From SAR202 cluster bacterium (GTDB lineage Bacteria > Chloroflexota > Dehalococcoidia > Lucifugimonadales > Lucifugimonadaceae), in the NCBI GenBank assembly GCA_009392215.1, contig VFGZ01000055.1, positions 1 through 64,000 on the forward strand: a stretch of DNA of 64,000 nt, in the 5' to 3' direction. The notes beneath the pieces are model-generated. The model ran no database searches, was not told the DNA's origin, and worked only from the letters and a program-made list of their open reading frames with translations. Below are positions 1 to 10,629 of this stretch, piece after piece (position 1 is the stretch's first letter; the number at the start of each line of letters is the position of its first letter). The translations under genes were made by a program, and so were the position numbers.

Positions 1-387
1 GCCGATTCCGGTATTTCAAAAGGTAAACCATGGGTTCCGGTTAATTCAAAAACTCTGGAAACCTCTAGCGGAAATATTTTCGCTATTGGGGATGTAAACA
101 TAGTTCCATCGGGAGAATTCGCAATACCCAAGGCTGGAGTATTTGCGTCGGGGCAAGGAAGAAAGGTTGGCGAAATCATCTCCAGCCGAATCAATCGGTC
201 AGATATTCCAGATCCCTACGATGGAATCGGGCTATGTTACCTATCATATTCACGCGGCCGCTCGGCGACGGTTGGAGGAAAATTCCTGACTGGTTCAGGC
301 CCCGAAACCACACTGAGCGATCCAACCGTCTCAGGAAAAAAACACAAAGATCGATTTGAACAAGATTGGCGTAACTTTAAAATTTAA
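1..387 (+). CDS. FAD/NAD(P)-dependent oxidoreductase, sulfide:quinone/flavocytochrome c reductase-like (C-terminal part)
   Basis: The frame is open from base 1 to a TAA at 385-387, giving the last 128 residues; the start lies outside the window. The segment FAIGDVNIVP followed by IPKAGVFASGQG is the C-terminal FAD-binding signature of the NDH-2/sulfide:quinone reductase/FCSD flavoproteins, in which the Asp after G contacts the flavin and the KAG region lines the quinone or electron-acceptor side. A GIGLCYLSYSRGRSATVGG stretch and a polar tail match the C-terminal domain of SQR-like proteins in Actinobacteria and Chloroflexota. The substrate (sulfide, other reductant, quinone) cannot be decided without the N-terminal cysteines. 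The next small gene follows 19 bases later on the same strand and may be cotranscribed. Confidence 0.8.
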   Translation, partial: ADSGISKGKPWVPVNSKTLETSSGNIFAIGDVNIVPSGEFAIPKAGVFASGQGRKVGEIISSRINRSDIPDPYDGIGLCYLSYSRGRSATVGGKFLTGSGPETTLSDPTVSGKKHKDRFEQDWRNFKI

Positions 388-406
388 CCAAGCGAGAATA
401 ATTCCA

Positions 407-706
407 ATGATTGCAGTAAGACGAACATATCTTCCAAAACCAGGAGCAGGCGGGAAGTTAAACACGCTTGTAAAACAAGCATGTGTTGCCATGCAAGAGG
501 CAGGATTCAACAAGCCAACTGTATATAAAGCATGGCATGGTTCACACGGGGCTCTACAAACAGAACAATTATGGGATTCAATTAACGACTATGAACTTTC
601 AAGAGTAACAGTAAGAAAAACCCCAGAAATAACATCGGTATTCGACCAGATATATCCGCTTCTAGCCAAAACTCACAACACAGAAATCTTCGAGATATCT
701 AAGTGA
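407..706 (+). CDS. Small dimeric alpha/beta-barrel (NIPSNAP/EthD-like) protein
   Basis: A 99-residue protein starting MIAVRRTYLPKPG. I chose the ATG at 407 because the longer in-frame start at 356 would overlap the preceding gene by 32 bases and add residues that do not look like a barrel strand. The pattern of a first beta strand, a long helix (about residues 14-29), the strand TVYKAWHG, an LWDSINDYELSR helix and a final TEIFEI strand is what ferredoxin-like dimeric barrel proteins of the NIPSNAP/EthD type look like. Such proteins often have no assigned reaction. The related protein at 15468-15761 has the same layout. Function unknown; a role beside the upstream flavoprotein is only positional inference. 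Confidence 0.6.
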   Translation: MIAVRRTYLPKPGAGGKLNTLVKQACVAMQEAGFNKPTVYKAWHGSHGALQTEQLWDSINDYELSRVTVRKTPEITSVFDQIYPLLAKTHNTEIFEISK

Positions 707-707
707 C

Positions 708-1517
708 TTAACCCGAAACTCCGATAACTTCTACTTGAATAAACGCAAAAAACGCGCTTGGAATATTAACCCAGTCAAGCCAACCTTGTGAGATTTCCTC
801 AAGGTCGTGATCTGTAGCTATTCCGTAATCTATTGCACGCTTACCAAGTTCAGAATGCAAAATACGATCAGACCATTGCTCACCCCACCATTTCAACCCC
901 TTTTGGTCTGAAAACGACCAATTTGAAGTTGTCACCTTCAAATCCGAAAACTCAGCCTCTAGAAACCATTCTTTCAGTTGTCGACCAGCGCTCGCATCAC
1001 CTCCATTACGTGCCGCAACACGGTTATAAACATCTAAGAAGACAAGAAGCCGTTCGTCTGATGGCCACAATGCAGCGGTCCCCCAATCGACTTCCCGCAC
1101 AGCACATATTCCTTTCGGTTTTAAAACTCTCCTGGCCTCAGACAAGGCCCTGACGGGTTCGGAAAGATGCTGCAAAACCTGGTGGGCATAAACAACATCA
1201 AATGTTTCAGCGCCATACCCTGTTTCATAGATATTTCTAACCTCGAAACTAACATTCTGTGTTCCCTTTTCATCTGATCGAAGACGAGCTTGATCAATTA
1301 CCAGGCTTGAATTGTCTATACCCACTGCAGAACCGTTTGGGAGTAAATGCTCTGCGAGATCTATCGTGATTGTTCCTGGGCCACAGCCGAAATCTAAGAG
1401 CTGCATCGGTGATTTAAGTTGTGGCAAAACAAATGATGCGGAGTCACTAGCCCTCCTAGTTGAGTGAGCACTTGTAACTGATCGGTGATGTCCGTGTGTG
1501 TACTTGTCAGAATTCAC
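708..1517 (-). CDS. Class I SAM-dependent methyltransferase (UbiE-like)
   Basis: A 269-residue protein with the Rossmann-type SAM motif LLDFGCGPGTITIDLA (about residues 40-55), the acidic strand end AVGIDNSS that would bind the SAM ribose, and FDVVYAHQVLQHLSEP (motif post-II) followed by LKPKGICAVREVDW. The N-terminal YTHGHHRSV segment is typical of a subgroup of UbiE-like small-molecule methyltransferases. The start codon is GTG at 1517, with no strong ribosome site; it lies 18 bases after the stop of the AcoX-like gene, so it is probably the last gene of that leftward operon. The acceptor substrate is unknown. Membership of an acetoin-type operon does not predict a methylation step, so it may simply be a rider. 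Confidence 0.85.
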   Translation of the reverse strand: MNSDKYTHGHHRSVTSAHSTRRASDSASFVLPQLKSPMQLLDFGCGPGTITIDLAEHLLPNGSAVGIDNSSLVIDQARLRSDEKGTQNVSFEVRNIYETGYGAETFDVVYAHQVLQHLSEPVRALSEARRVLKPKGICAVREVDWGTAALWPSDERLLVFLDVYNRVAARNGGDASAGRQLKEWFLEAEFSDLKVTTSNWSFSDQKGLKWWGEQWSDRILHSELGKRAIDYGIATDHDLEEISQGWLDWVNIPSAFFAFIQVEVIGVSG

Positions 1518-1535
1518 AGATGAAAATGGATCCAG

Positions 1536-2513
1536 TTAAAGATTTGCCAGCAACATCATTGTGTGCGGAACATCAACTACCCAAGGACCATCAAGGTTCA
1601 ACATGGCATGAACTTTTTGGTTAGGCAAAAGCTCAACCTCACGTTCACCATCTAAAGCAATCGTCCCGGGGTGTAAATCAATCGAAATCTGCTCGCCTGG
1701 CATTATCTTGCGCCAGTCCATAATATCGACATCCGATACCGCGCCTGGCGCGATCGGGGCTCGAACTCTAGTGGCATTTGAACCCGGCTCACCATCCATA
1801 CGTATATAAAGACCATACGGATCGTCAATAGCAGTAGGCTCAAGCCTTGAACCTATAGAAGAAAGCCCTATGCTTGCAGGCTCTGCCCGTGTTAAAAACA
1901 TGGAATGCAGAGTGCTTGTATCCCAAACAGCACGAGCGCCGACAAACATTTGAGTGGAAACAGCAGCGTCCACCAGAGCATCGTCACAAAGCTCATTATC
2001 TATGTAAATATCGATCCGCTTAGAACGTCGGCATGCGTCTCTACGTGTCAATGTACGCGTAGCTACAGAACCTGCTGCAATACCTGCGAGTGTTCCTTCT
2101 GTGTTGGCTGGAAAAACATTATTTGTTCCAGTCGAAATAGGAACCAATGGAACCTCAAGACAGCCTTTAGCAACAACTCTGTTGGTTCCATCACCGCCGA
2201 GTGTGACTATACAATCCGCACCCTGTTCAACCATCGCCCTCGCAGCATTGGTTGAAGCCCCTTGGTGGTCCGCAGTAGGCATGTCGAGAAAATCTATTCC
2301 GATTTCACTTTCAACATCTGCGGTTGCCGGACGCGCTAATCCAGAGTGATCTGGCATTATCAAGATGCGATCAGTACCTGTAGAAACAATCCCAGCAAAA
2401 ACACGACGAAGAATATTCGCTTTTTCTTGATTAGAAACTACTCGCCCGTGTGCAACGAGTCTACGTATGTCTTTCCCGGCCGCCGGGTTAGCGATAATTC
2501 CGACGGTACTCAA
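1536..2513 (-). CDS. acoX: AcoX-like ATP-NAD kinase family protein
   Basis: A 325-residue protein with NAD-kinase/diacylglycerol-kinase fold motifs: GIIANPAAGKD at residues 5-15, the nucleotide signature GGDGT at 106-110 and STGTNNVFP at 127-135. Opening GIIANPAAGKDIRRLVAHG is characteristic of AcoX, the protein of unknown exact role encoded in acetoin dehydrogenase operons. The start is TTG at 2513, supported by a good GGAGGA site about 9-10 bases upstream in the short gap after the E2 gene. Its neighbours E2, E1 beta and E1 alpha make the AcoX label likely. Whether it phosphorylates NAD or a substrate-derived molecule is not known for the family. Confidence 0.8.
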   Translation of the reverse strand: MSTVGIIANPAAGKDIRRLVAHGRVVSNQEKANILRRVFAGIVSTGTDRILIMPDHSGLARPATADVESEIGIDFLDMPTADHQGASTNAARAMVEQGADCIVTLGGDGTNRVVAKGCLEVPLVPISTGTNNVFPANTEGTLAGIAAGSVATRTLTRRDACRRSKRIDIYIDNELCDDALVDAAVSTQMFVGARAVWDTSTLHSMFLTRAEPASIGLSSIGSRLEPTAIDDPYGLYIRMDGEPGSNATRVRAPIAPGAVSDVDIMDWRKIMPGEQISIDLHPGTIALDGEREVELLPNQKVHAMLNLDGPWVVDVPHTMMLLANL

Positions 2514-2543
2514 TTAACCAATTCCTCCAGCATCGAGTAACGC

Positions 2544-3758
2544 TTAAGCCCTCATCCAATCGGGATCACTCAACAATTTGGTTATCGATTGCAAGAATTC
2601 CGCAGCAGGGGCTCCATCCCACGCTCTATGATCAAAACTCAGGCTCAGATTTGCAATGGAGCGAATCAAAATTTCTCCATCAATTACAACAGGAGTGTCT
2701 TGTATAGTTCCAACACCAAGTATTCCTATTTCAGGTGGATTTAATAATGGGTTAAACGTATCAACCCCATAGGAATTTAGATTTGTAATCGAAAATGTAC
2801 CATTTGTCATCTCATCAATTGAAAGACTATTCGCTTTAGCTTTTCGTGCTATATCACGAATGTTTTGCGCTATTTCCAATAGTGATTTCTTATCGGCATT
2901 CTTGACAACCGGAACTAGAAGGCCCTCAGATACAGCCATGGCCACACCAACATTGATTTCATCCAGTATTCGAACCTCGTCACCTATCAAATGCGCGTTA
3001 GCTTTAGGAGCATCTCTAAGTGCCCTGGCTGTCGCTGCAATAACTAGGTCCTGATACTGAGGTCGTATCTTGTGAGGCCGCCAATCTGCAACTAACTCAC
3101 GCTGATACCCGATCATATCGGTAACATCAGCCGTCGCAGACAATGTGACTGTAGGAACATTTGCGCTCTCTGACATCCGTCGAGCAATCGTGCCGCGCAA
3201 ACCCGATAATTTGATCGTCTGCTTGACCGGTATCGTTGACTCAACGGCGGAACCATTCGACACCCCGGTCGAGCTGGCATTTTCCGCTGCAGATTTCACA
3301 TCATCTTCTGTCACCCGCCCACTTGGTCCAGTGCCTATTACATTTGCTAAATCAACACCGATTTCTTTAGCCAATCGACGTGCTCGAGGAGTGACAACCT
3401 GCTTGCCAGTTTTCGAATTTGAGGCAGTAACGGAAGGTGGTTTAGCGGCAACAACTGGAGCAGGTGTAGATGCAGAACCAACCACCGGTGCGACATCTGG
3501 AAGGTCAGATTCTAAATCCCCTGCCTCTAGAACATATCCCAGTACTGTTCCTACGTCGACTACACGACCTGGTTCAACGTCGATTCTACCGAGCGTTCCG
3601 TCAGCAGTAGATTCAACTTCAGCATTAACTTTGGCAGATTCTATTTCGACAAGTTGGTCGCCTTTAGCAACGGTGTCACCAACAGATTTCAGCCATTTTA
3701 TAATCTCACCATCGTTCATCCCCATGCCCCACTGAGGAAGGATGATTGGTACAGGCAT
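2544..3758 (-). CDS. acoC: Dihydrolipoamide acyltransferase (E2) of a 2-oxoacid/acetoin dehydrogenase complex
   Basis: A 404-residue E2 with the standard three parts. The lipoyl domain (about 1-80) carries the lipoylation Lys at residue 43 in VEIESAKVNAEV. A peripheral-subunit-binding domain follows near residues 120-155 (TPRARRLAKEIGVDLANVIG, then RVTEDDV). The catalytic domain ends with DHRAWDG (about 376-382), holding the His and Asp of the acyltransferase active site. Linkers are rich in Ala, Pro, Ser and Val. I start at the ATG at 3758 (MPVPIILPQWGMGM), since this is where lipoyl domains begin; a longer in-frame start at 3791 would add 11 unconserved residues. It transfers the acyl group made by E1 to CoA. 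The partner genes are at 4761-6793. Confidence 0.88.
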   Translation of the reverse strand: MPVPIILPQWGMGMNDGEIIKWLKSVGDTVAKGDQLVEIESAKVNAEVESTADGTLGRIDVEPGRVVDVGTVLGYVLEAGDLESDLPDVAPVVGSASTPAPVVAAKPPSVTASNSKTGKQVVTPRARRLAKEIGVDLANVIGTGPSGRVTEDDVKSAAENASSTGVSNGSAVESTIPVKQTIKLSGLRGTIARRMSESANVPTVTLSATADVTDMIGYQRELVADWRPHKIRPQYQDLVIAATARALRDAPKANAHLIGDEVRILDEINVGVAMAVSEGLLVPVVKNADKKSLLEIAQNIRDIARKAKANSLSIDEMTNGTFSITNLNSYGVDTFNPLLNPPEIGILGVGTIQDTPVVIDGEILIRSIANLSLSFDHRAWDGAPAAEFLQSITKLLSDPDWMRA

Positions 3759-3930
3759 AATTACTATTCTCGTGCCAATTGACGGACGCAACGCATTTTG
3801 GCAATGCTCAGTCGCATTATTGCAATACTATTTGAGCTCTGAATTTATGATCGAAATTAGCGTCGGCGGTTATCTTATCGCACATATAAGGTAAATCGGA
3901 GGCCGATCACACACCTGAACGATATTGAAC

Positions 3931-4638
3931 CTACGTAAGTTCAAATGTTAATTCCGTAAAATCTCTAACGGTTAAATCAGGTTCATATATTTCATGGGTC
4001 GCCTCAAACGGCAAATCATATCGGTTCACATATACGCCACGAAAACCACAACTCCTGCCACCCATAACATCAAAAGAGTTTGCTGAAACCATAATTATCT
4101 CTCCAGGCTCCAGCTCTAAGTTTCGAGCAGCACGCCGGTAAACACCTGATTTAGGTTTAAAAAAGCCTGCTTGTTCAACCGATATAACATCATCAAAATC
4201 GAACTGAATTCGATTTTCGACGAGATGGTCAAGAAACAAAGGATTGCCATTAGAAAGCGCTACTAACTTGAAGTGTTCACTCAACCTGTGTAGCGCGGCC
4301 AAACATTCAGAAAATGGTGAAAGTAACTGCCATCCTTCCATAAAGCGACTAATTTCCTCGCTTTTCGGATCTAACTTGTTCGCTCGGGCTACGTACACGA
4401 ATGCCTTTTGCACGGTTTCTAGGTACCCTGAATGACCCAGTTCGAGAAGTGTGTCTTGATACTGCTCTATCCTCTGCCGATAACGAAGTTGTTGCCACAT
4501 TGTTTCAGGATTAATATCGGATCTGTGGCTGTCAAGAAAAATCTTTAAATGAGGTGTAAGAGACCCACCCAAATCGAGAACCGTCCCAAATAGATCAAAG
4601 GTAAGCGCTTTACAGTTTTGAAATACGGGATTTAACAC
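3931..4638 (-). CDS. HAD-superfamily hydrolase, type II 2-haloacid dehalogenase-like
   Basis: A 235-residue HAD protein. The nucleophile is Asp15 in TFDLFGT. Motif II is SN at 129-130, motif III a Lys near 161-163 in FFKPKSGVY, and motif IV is VSANSFD at 184-190. The S-x-N-x-x-D spacing in motif IV, and the helical insertion after the nucleophile, match L-2-haloacid dehalogenases rather than phosphatases. The start is GTG at 4638 with a GGAA just upstream. It sits between E1 beta (122-base gap) and E2 (172-base gap) on the same strand, an unusual place within an acetoin-type operon. Dehalogenation of 2-haloalkanoates yields 2-hydroxyacids; that the product feeds the dehydrogenase is conjecture. 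A phosphatase activity remains possible. Confidence 0.78.
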   Translation of the reverse strand: MLNPVFQNCKALTFDLFGTVLDLGGSLTPHLKIFLDSHRSDINPETMWQQLRYRQRIEQYQDTLLELGHSGYLETVQKAFVYVARANKLDPKSEEISRFMEGWQLLSPFSECLAALHRLSEHFKLVALSNGNPLFLDHLVENRIQFDFDDVISVEQAGFFKPKSGVYRRAARNLELEPGEIIMVSANSFDVMGGRSCGFRGVYVNRYDLPFEATHEIYEPDLTVRDFTELTFELT

Positions 4639-4760
4639 TATTTCCGTTTCATTTATGATCTAATCAAATGTTGCTGGTTGATTAATTTAACGGACTTTTA
4701 TCAAGAAACATAATACATTTTTAGATAAAAGTATTTACCTTCTAAAAAAACCTAAAAATC

Positions 4761-5747
4761 TTAGCTTTCAAGAGTACGTTTTACAGCAGCAGTTACCTTT
4801 TCCACATCTGGGTAAACATGTGGCTCAAGGGCTGGAGTATAAGGAATATGCACTTGCTCAGAAGCAACTTTTTGAATCGGCGCCTGAAGTGACCAGAAGC
4901 CTTCTTCTGCAACAATAGATGCAATTTCTGAAGCAGCACTACAAACTTTATGAGCAGGATCCGTAATGACAAGTCGACCTGTTTTTTCCACAGAATTTAA
5001 AATCGTTTTCTTATCAAATGGAACTAAAGTTCTGGGATCAATAACTTCTACAGATATTCCTTCTTGAGCAAGCTGATCAGAAACAGAAGCTGCAATGTTT
5101 ACGCCGCCAGCAACCCCCACTATTGTGCAATCGGTTCCCTCGCGTACCATTTCAGCCTGCCCAAACGGCACAATTAACTCATCTCCTGGCAAGTCTTCAT
5201 TTTCAGGAACTTCGCCGCGCATGCCAGCCAATGTCCCATCTTCAAAAACAATACAAGGATCATTATCACGAACTGCAGACTTGAGAAGACCTTTCATGTC
5301 CGCAGGATTGGACGGAACTATGACCTTAATGCCAGGCATGTTCATAAACATCGGGTAGGAGCGATCTGAATGGTGGGCAGCGGATCCACCACCATAAAAC
5401 ATACTTGCGCGATAAACGACAGGAAGGGTTGCCTGGCCTCCAAACATGTACCGCATTTTTGCAGCCTGACTGATCAACTGGTCCATACCAACCCACATGA
5501 AACTGGTAAGAGTTTCGACTATCGGACGCATACCTACAAGTGATGCTCCGATTGCGGCTCCAAAAAATCCATTTTCTGAAAGAGGAGTATCTAAAACGCG
5601 TTTTTCTCCGAATTCACTTAGGAGATTGGCTGTAGCTCCATAAACAGATCTACGAATATCTTCACCCATGATAAAGACATTCTCATCTCGCCTCATCTCT
5701 TCGATAATTGCCTGATTAATTGCTTCTATAAATACTGTCTGGGCCAT
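4761..5747 (-). CDS. acoB: Thiamine-dependent dehydrogenase E1 component, beta subunit (acetoin/pyruvate type)
   Basis: A 328-residue transketolase-like protein, the usual length for the beta subunit of heterotetrameric E1 enzymes. The N-terminal pyrimidine-binding domain has VFIMGEDIRRSVYGAT and DTPLSENGFFGAAIGASL; the Glu in the latter region normally activates the ThDP aminopyrimidine. AHHSDRSYPMFMNMPGIKV is the conserved loop with two His seen in AcoB and PdhB. The C-terminal domain (about 200-328) has EVIDPRTLVPFD. It begins with ATG at 5747, 56 bases after the E1 alpha stop, so the two are surely cotranscribed. With AcoX downstream, acetoin is the favoured substrate; pyruvate or a branched 2-oxoacid cannot be excluded from sequence alone. 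Confidence 0.88.
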   Translation of the reverse strand: MAQTVFIEAINQAIIEEMRRDENVFIMGEDIRRSVYGATANLLSEFGEKRVLDTPLSENGFFGAAIGASLVGMRPIVETLTSFMWVGMDQLISQAAKMRYMFGGQATLPVVYRASMFYGGGSAAHHSDRSYPMFMNMPGIKVIVPSNPADMKGLLKSAVRDNDPCIVFEDGTLAGMRGEVPENEDLPGDELIVPFGQAEMVREGTDCTIVGVAGGVNIAASVSDQLAQEGISVEVIDPRTLVPFDKKTILNSVEKTGRLVITDPAHKVCSAASEIASIVAEEGFWSLQAPIQKVASEQVHIPYTPALEPHVYPDVEKVTAAVKRTLES

Positions 5748-5803
5748 TGCTATCTTTTACCTGTCAAGTAAGGAATTTCTAAAAAAATATCGCATTCAAT
5801 TGA

Positions 5804-6793
5804 TTATGGAAACGCTATCGGATCAGCCCACATATCATCGAACAAGTCGGACGGTTCCGGGAACGGACTATTTCGAGCAAACTCTGTAGCCTTTTCAACT
5901 TCTTCCACCGTTTTTGCGTTGATGGCATCACATTCTTCACGAGTTGCTACACCCTGCGAAATTATATTGTGCTCTAGAATATCCAGCGGGTCGCGTTTAC
6001 GCCAATTATCGATCTCCTCTTGCGTCCTATATTCACCTCGACGTACACGCCCAAGACCTAAAGAATGCTCCTCAAACCTGTATGTCAGTCCTTCGATAAG
6101 GCTTGGGCCATCCCCTGCACGCGCACGCCCTACAGCCGAAGCTGTTGCTTCATACATTGCAATGGCATCTTGACCGTCAACAAGAATTCCAGGCATGTTG
6201 TAAGCGGACGCTCTATCTGAAACATGCTCAACTGCAACAGTATCAGCATAGGAAGTTGTCACTGCGTATTGGTTATTTTCACATATAAAAATGATCGGCA
6301 AATTCCACACTGACGCAAGGTTCATAGACTCATGCAATGCACCCTGATTAGAGGCTCCATCCCCGAAAAAAGCAAGGGAGACGAATTTTTCACCTTTGAT
6401 GCTGGCTGCTAGAGCCGCACCAACTGCCACAGGTACAGATGATCCCAGTATTCCAGACTCTCCCAGAATTCCAATCGAATAATCAGCGAGGTGCATCGAC
6501 CCACCCTTCCCTTTGCAATATCCATCTACCCGTCCATAAAGTTCGGCCATAGCCTTATCCACTCGACCACCTTTAGCGATGGGATGTCCATGTGAACGAT
6601 GATTCCCCGCAATGTAATCTGTGTCTTCTAACGCTGCACAAGCACCAACCGCCACAGCTTCTTCCCCTATATATGGATGGGCGCCACCAGCAAATTCACC
6701 AGCAGAGTGCACTTCCATTACTTTTAATTCGAAATTTCGAATCATCCACATACGTCGCAGCATCAACAACAAAAGATCGCGATCAATATCCAT
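5804..6793 (-). CDS. acoA: Thiamine-dependent dehydrogenase E1 component, alpha subunit (acetoin/pyruvate type)
   Basis: A 329-residue E1 alpha with the ThDP/Mg motif starting GDG at 144-146 and ending NN at 173-174, and the conserved GGSMHLAD segment near 97-104. FRFEEHSLGLG-like sequence near residue 230 (YRFEEHSLG) replaces the RYHGHS phosphorylation-loop region of other E1s. It decarboxylates the substrate and passes the hydroxyacyl group to the lipoyl arm of E2. The ATG at 6793 has an AGAGG site seven bases upstream. It is the first gene of the leftward operon acoA-acoB-HAD-acoC-acoX-methyltransferase. The 179-base leader upstream contains hairpins and a TATAAT word. No lipoamide dehydrogenase (E3) gene is in the window, so E3 must be shared. 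Confidence 0.88.
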   Translation of the reverse strand: MDIDRDLLLLMLRRMWMIRNFELKVMEVHSAGEFAGGAHPYIGEEAVAVGACAALEDTDYIAGNHRSHGHPIAKGGRVDKAMAELYGRVDGYCKGKGGSMHLADYSIGILGESGILGSSVPVAVGAALAASIKGEKFVSLAFFGDGASNQGALHESMNLASVWNLPIIFICENNQYAVTTSYADTVAVEHVSDRASAYNMPGILVDGQDAIAMYEATASAVGRARAGDGPSLIEGLTYRFEEHSLGLGRVRRGEYRTQEEIDNWRKRDPLDILEHNIISQGVATREECDAINAKTVEEVEKATEFARNSPFPEPSDLFDDMWADPIAFP

Positions 6794-6972
6794 TTTTTTC
6801 CTCTACAACATCTCAAGATAAGTTATTCAACTAGTAGAGATTATCTTTTTACATCCATGAATCACCATTTCCGGGGAAACAATCCGTTCAGGGGAATACT
6901 TAACCCCGAAAGGGATGGCGGGATTATAGACCTGATAGGCACAGGTCGGTGGCTACTTTAGGTGTTCATTTG
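6794..6972 (-). promoter_or_regulatory. Leader/promoter region of the acoA operon with hairpin and -10-like TATAAT
   Basis: Non-coding between the DUF1294 gene and acoA, both leftward. On the minus strand, an inverted repeat GACCTG-N7-CAGGTC (6929-6947) is followed at once by TATAAT (6924-6929 region) and then by a GC-rich run holding CCC-GAAA-GGG-type pairs (6904-6914) about 110 bases before the acoA start. No good -35 sits 17 bases upstream of TATAAT. This could be a promoter overlapped by an operator, or a structured 5' leader. I could not match it to the TPP, cobalamin, glycine, SAM or c-di-GMP riboswitch cores I know. Confidence 0.35.
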
Positions 6973-7272
6973 TTAAATCATCGCGTATCTAAACAAAAAT
7001 AATCCTGAAATATGAATGATCACCATTAGCCAATATTGAACCAAAAATAAACGTTTAGAAGTCTTATGTCTTAACGCATACATAGCAGTAATACCACCAA
7101 TCCACCCTCCAACTAGAGCCCATACTAAGAGCGTGTGTTCAGATATCCGTTTTTTTCCGTTCTGAGCATTTCGTTTATCCAGCCACATAACTACAGCAGA
7201 AACAATGTTTAAAACCATACACATTAACAACCAGAAATTCACAAACTGAAAATCCTTTGAAATATTGGCCAA
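6973..7272 (-). CDS. DUF1294-family small membrane protein
   Basis: A 99-residue protein with three predicted membrane helices (about 10-30, 46-66 and 78-97). The signature of DUF1294 is visible: LDKRNA, then RISEHTLL, a GGWIGGI turn and MYALRHKTSK. Members are small inner-membrane proteins of unknown function. The annotated start is TTG at 7272; an internal ATG 16 codons later would also leave the family core nearly intact, so the start is uncertain. It is the first gene leftward of the gyrB divergent region and its stop lies 179 bases before acoA, so it probably belongs to a separate unit. Confidence 0.75.
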   Translation of the reverse strand: MANISKDFQFVNFWLLMCMVLNIVSAVVMWLDKRNAQNGKKRISEHTLLVWALVGGWIGGITAMYALRHKTSKRLFLVQYWLMVIIHISGLFLFRYAMI

Positions 7273-10024
<2,752 letters not shown>

Positions 10025-10042
10025 CTAACAAATTCAAATCCA

Positions 10043-10621
10043 TCAAACCACAACAGTGATCTTCCCTGTGGACGTCGATTCCCAAAGCTTGAAAAACGGT
10101 ATCCCGCGACGCTCTAACTCATCTCCTCCACCCTGATGGCGATCTAAAACAGCCATTACCGTTACAACAGTACAACCGAAATCTTGGACAGCATCGATTG
10201 CTTTGAACAAACTACCACCGGTAGAAACAGTATCATCGAATACCGCTACTCTCATCCCTGGTTTTAAATTACCTTCAATCTGTTTACCAACGCCATAATC
10301 TTTTGCTTGAGGCCGTACAAAAAATCCAGTAGTGGTTTTTCCTTTTAGATATGAATAAAGAGCTAGTGACCCAACAATTGGCACAGCAGCCACACTCGGA
10401 CCACCGAATGCCTCAGCACTAGATTCATCTATTACTAAGCTAAAAGCCCTGGATATCAAATCTGCACCTTCAGGGTCTGTAGAAAGCATGCGTCCATCAA
10501 AATAATAAGAACTCTGCTGTCCTGAAGACAGCATGAATTCTCCAAATTTCAGTGAATCCAGTTCAAGTGCTCTTTCATACAAGCGTGTTGCAATCCTATT
10601 AAGATCCGATCTTTGAGTCAT
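10043..10621 (-). CDS. pyrE: Orotate phosphoribosyltransferase
   Basis: A 192-residue type I phosphoribosyltransferase. The PRPP-binding motif RVAVFDDTVSTGGS lies near residues 124-137, and SSGQQSSYYFDGRML near 31-45 matches the orotate-side loop of PyrE. The FVRPQAKDYGVGKQIEG segment is the flexible catalytic loop with Lys and the neighbouring Gly residues. It converts orotate and PRPP to OMP in pyrimidine synthesis. Start ATG at 10621 is eight bases after the nadD stop, so obgE-nadD-pyrE form one leftward operon. No other pyrimidine genes are adjacent. The gene meets gyrB tail to tail. Confidence 0.92.
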   Translation of the reverse strand: MTQRSDLNRIATRLYERALELDSLKFGEFMLSSGQQSSYYFDGRMLSTDPEGADLISRAFSLVIDESSAEAFGGPSVAAVPIVGSLALYSYLKGKTTTGFFVRPQAKDYGVGKQIEGNLKPGMRVAVFDDTVSTGGSLFKAIDAVQDFGCTVVTVMAVLDRHQGGGDELERRGIPFFKLWESTSTGKITVVV

Positions 10622-10629
10622 GCCTGCTC

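Noticed and set aside
3145-3735. Long open plus-strand frame (196 codons) opposite the E2 gene
   Set aside because: It is antisense to a clear three-domain E2, has a Ser/Thr/Pro-rich composition that mirrors the E2 linker, and lacks any family motif.
6869-6960. Known riboswitch class upstream of acoA
   Set aside because: The hairpins do not fit the cores of the TPP, cobalamin, glycine, SAM, c-di-GMP or fluoride families as I know them; kept only as an unassigned leader.
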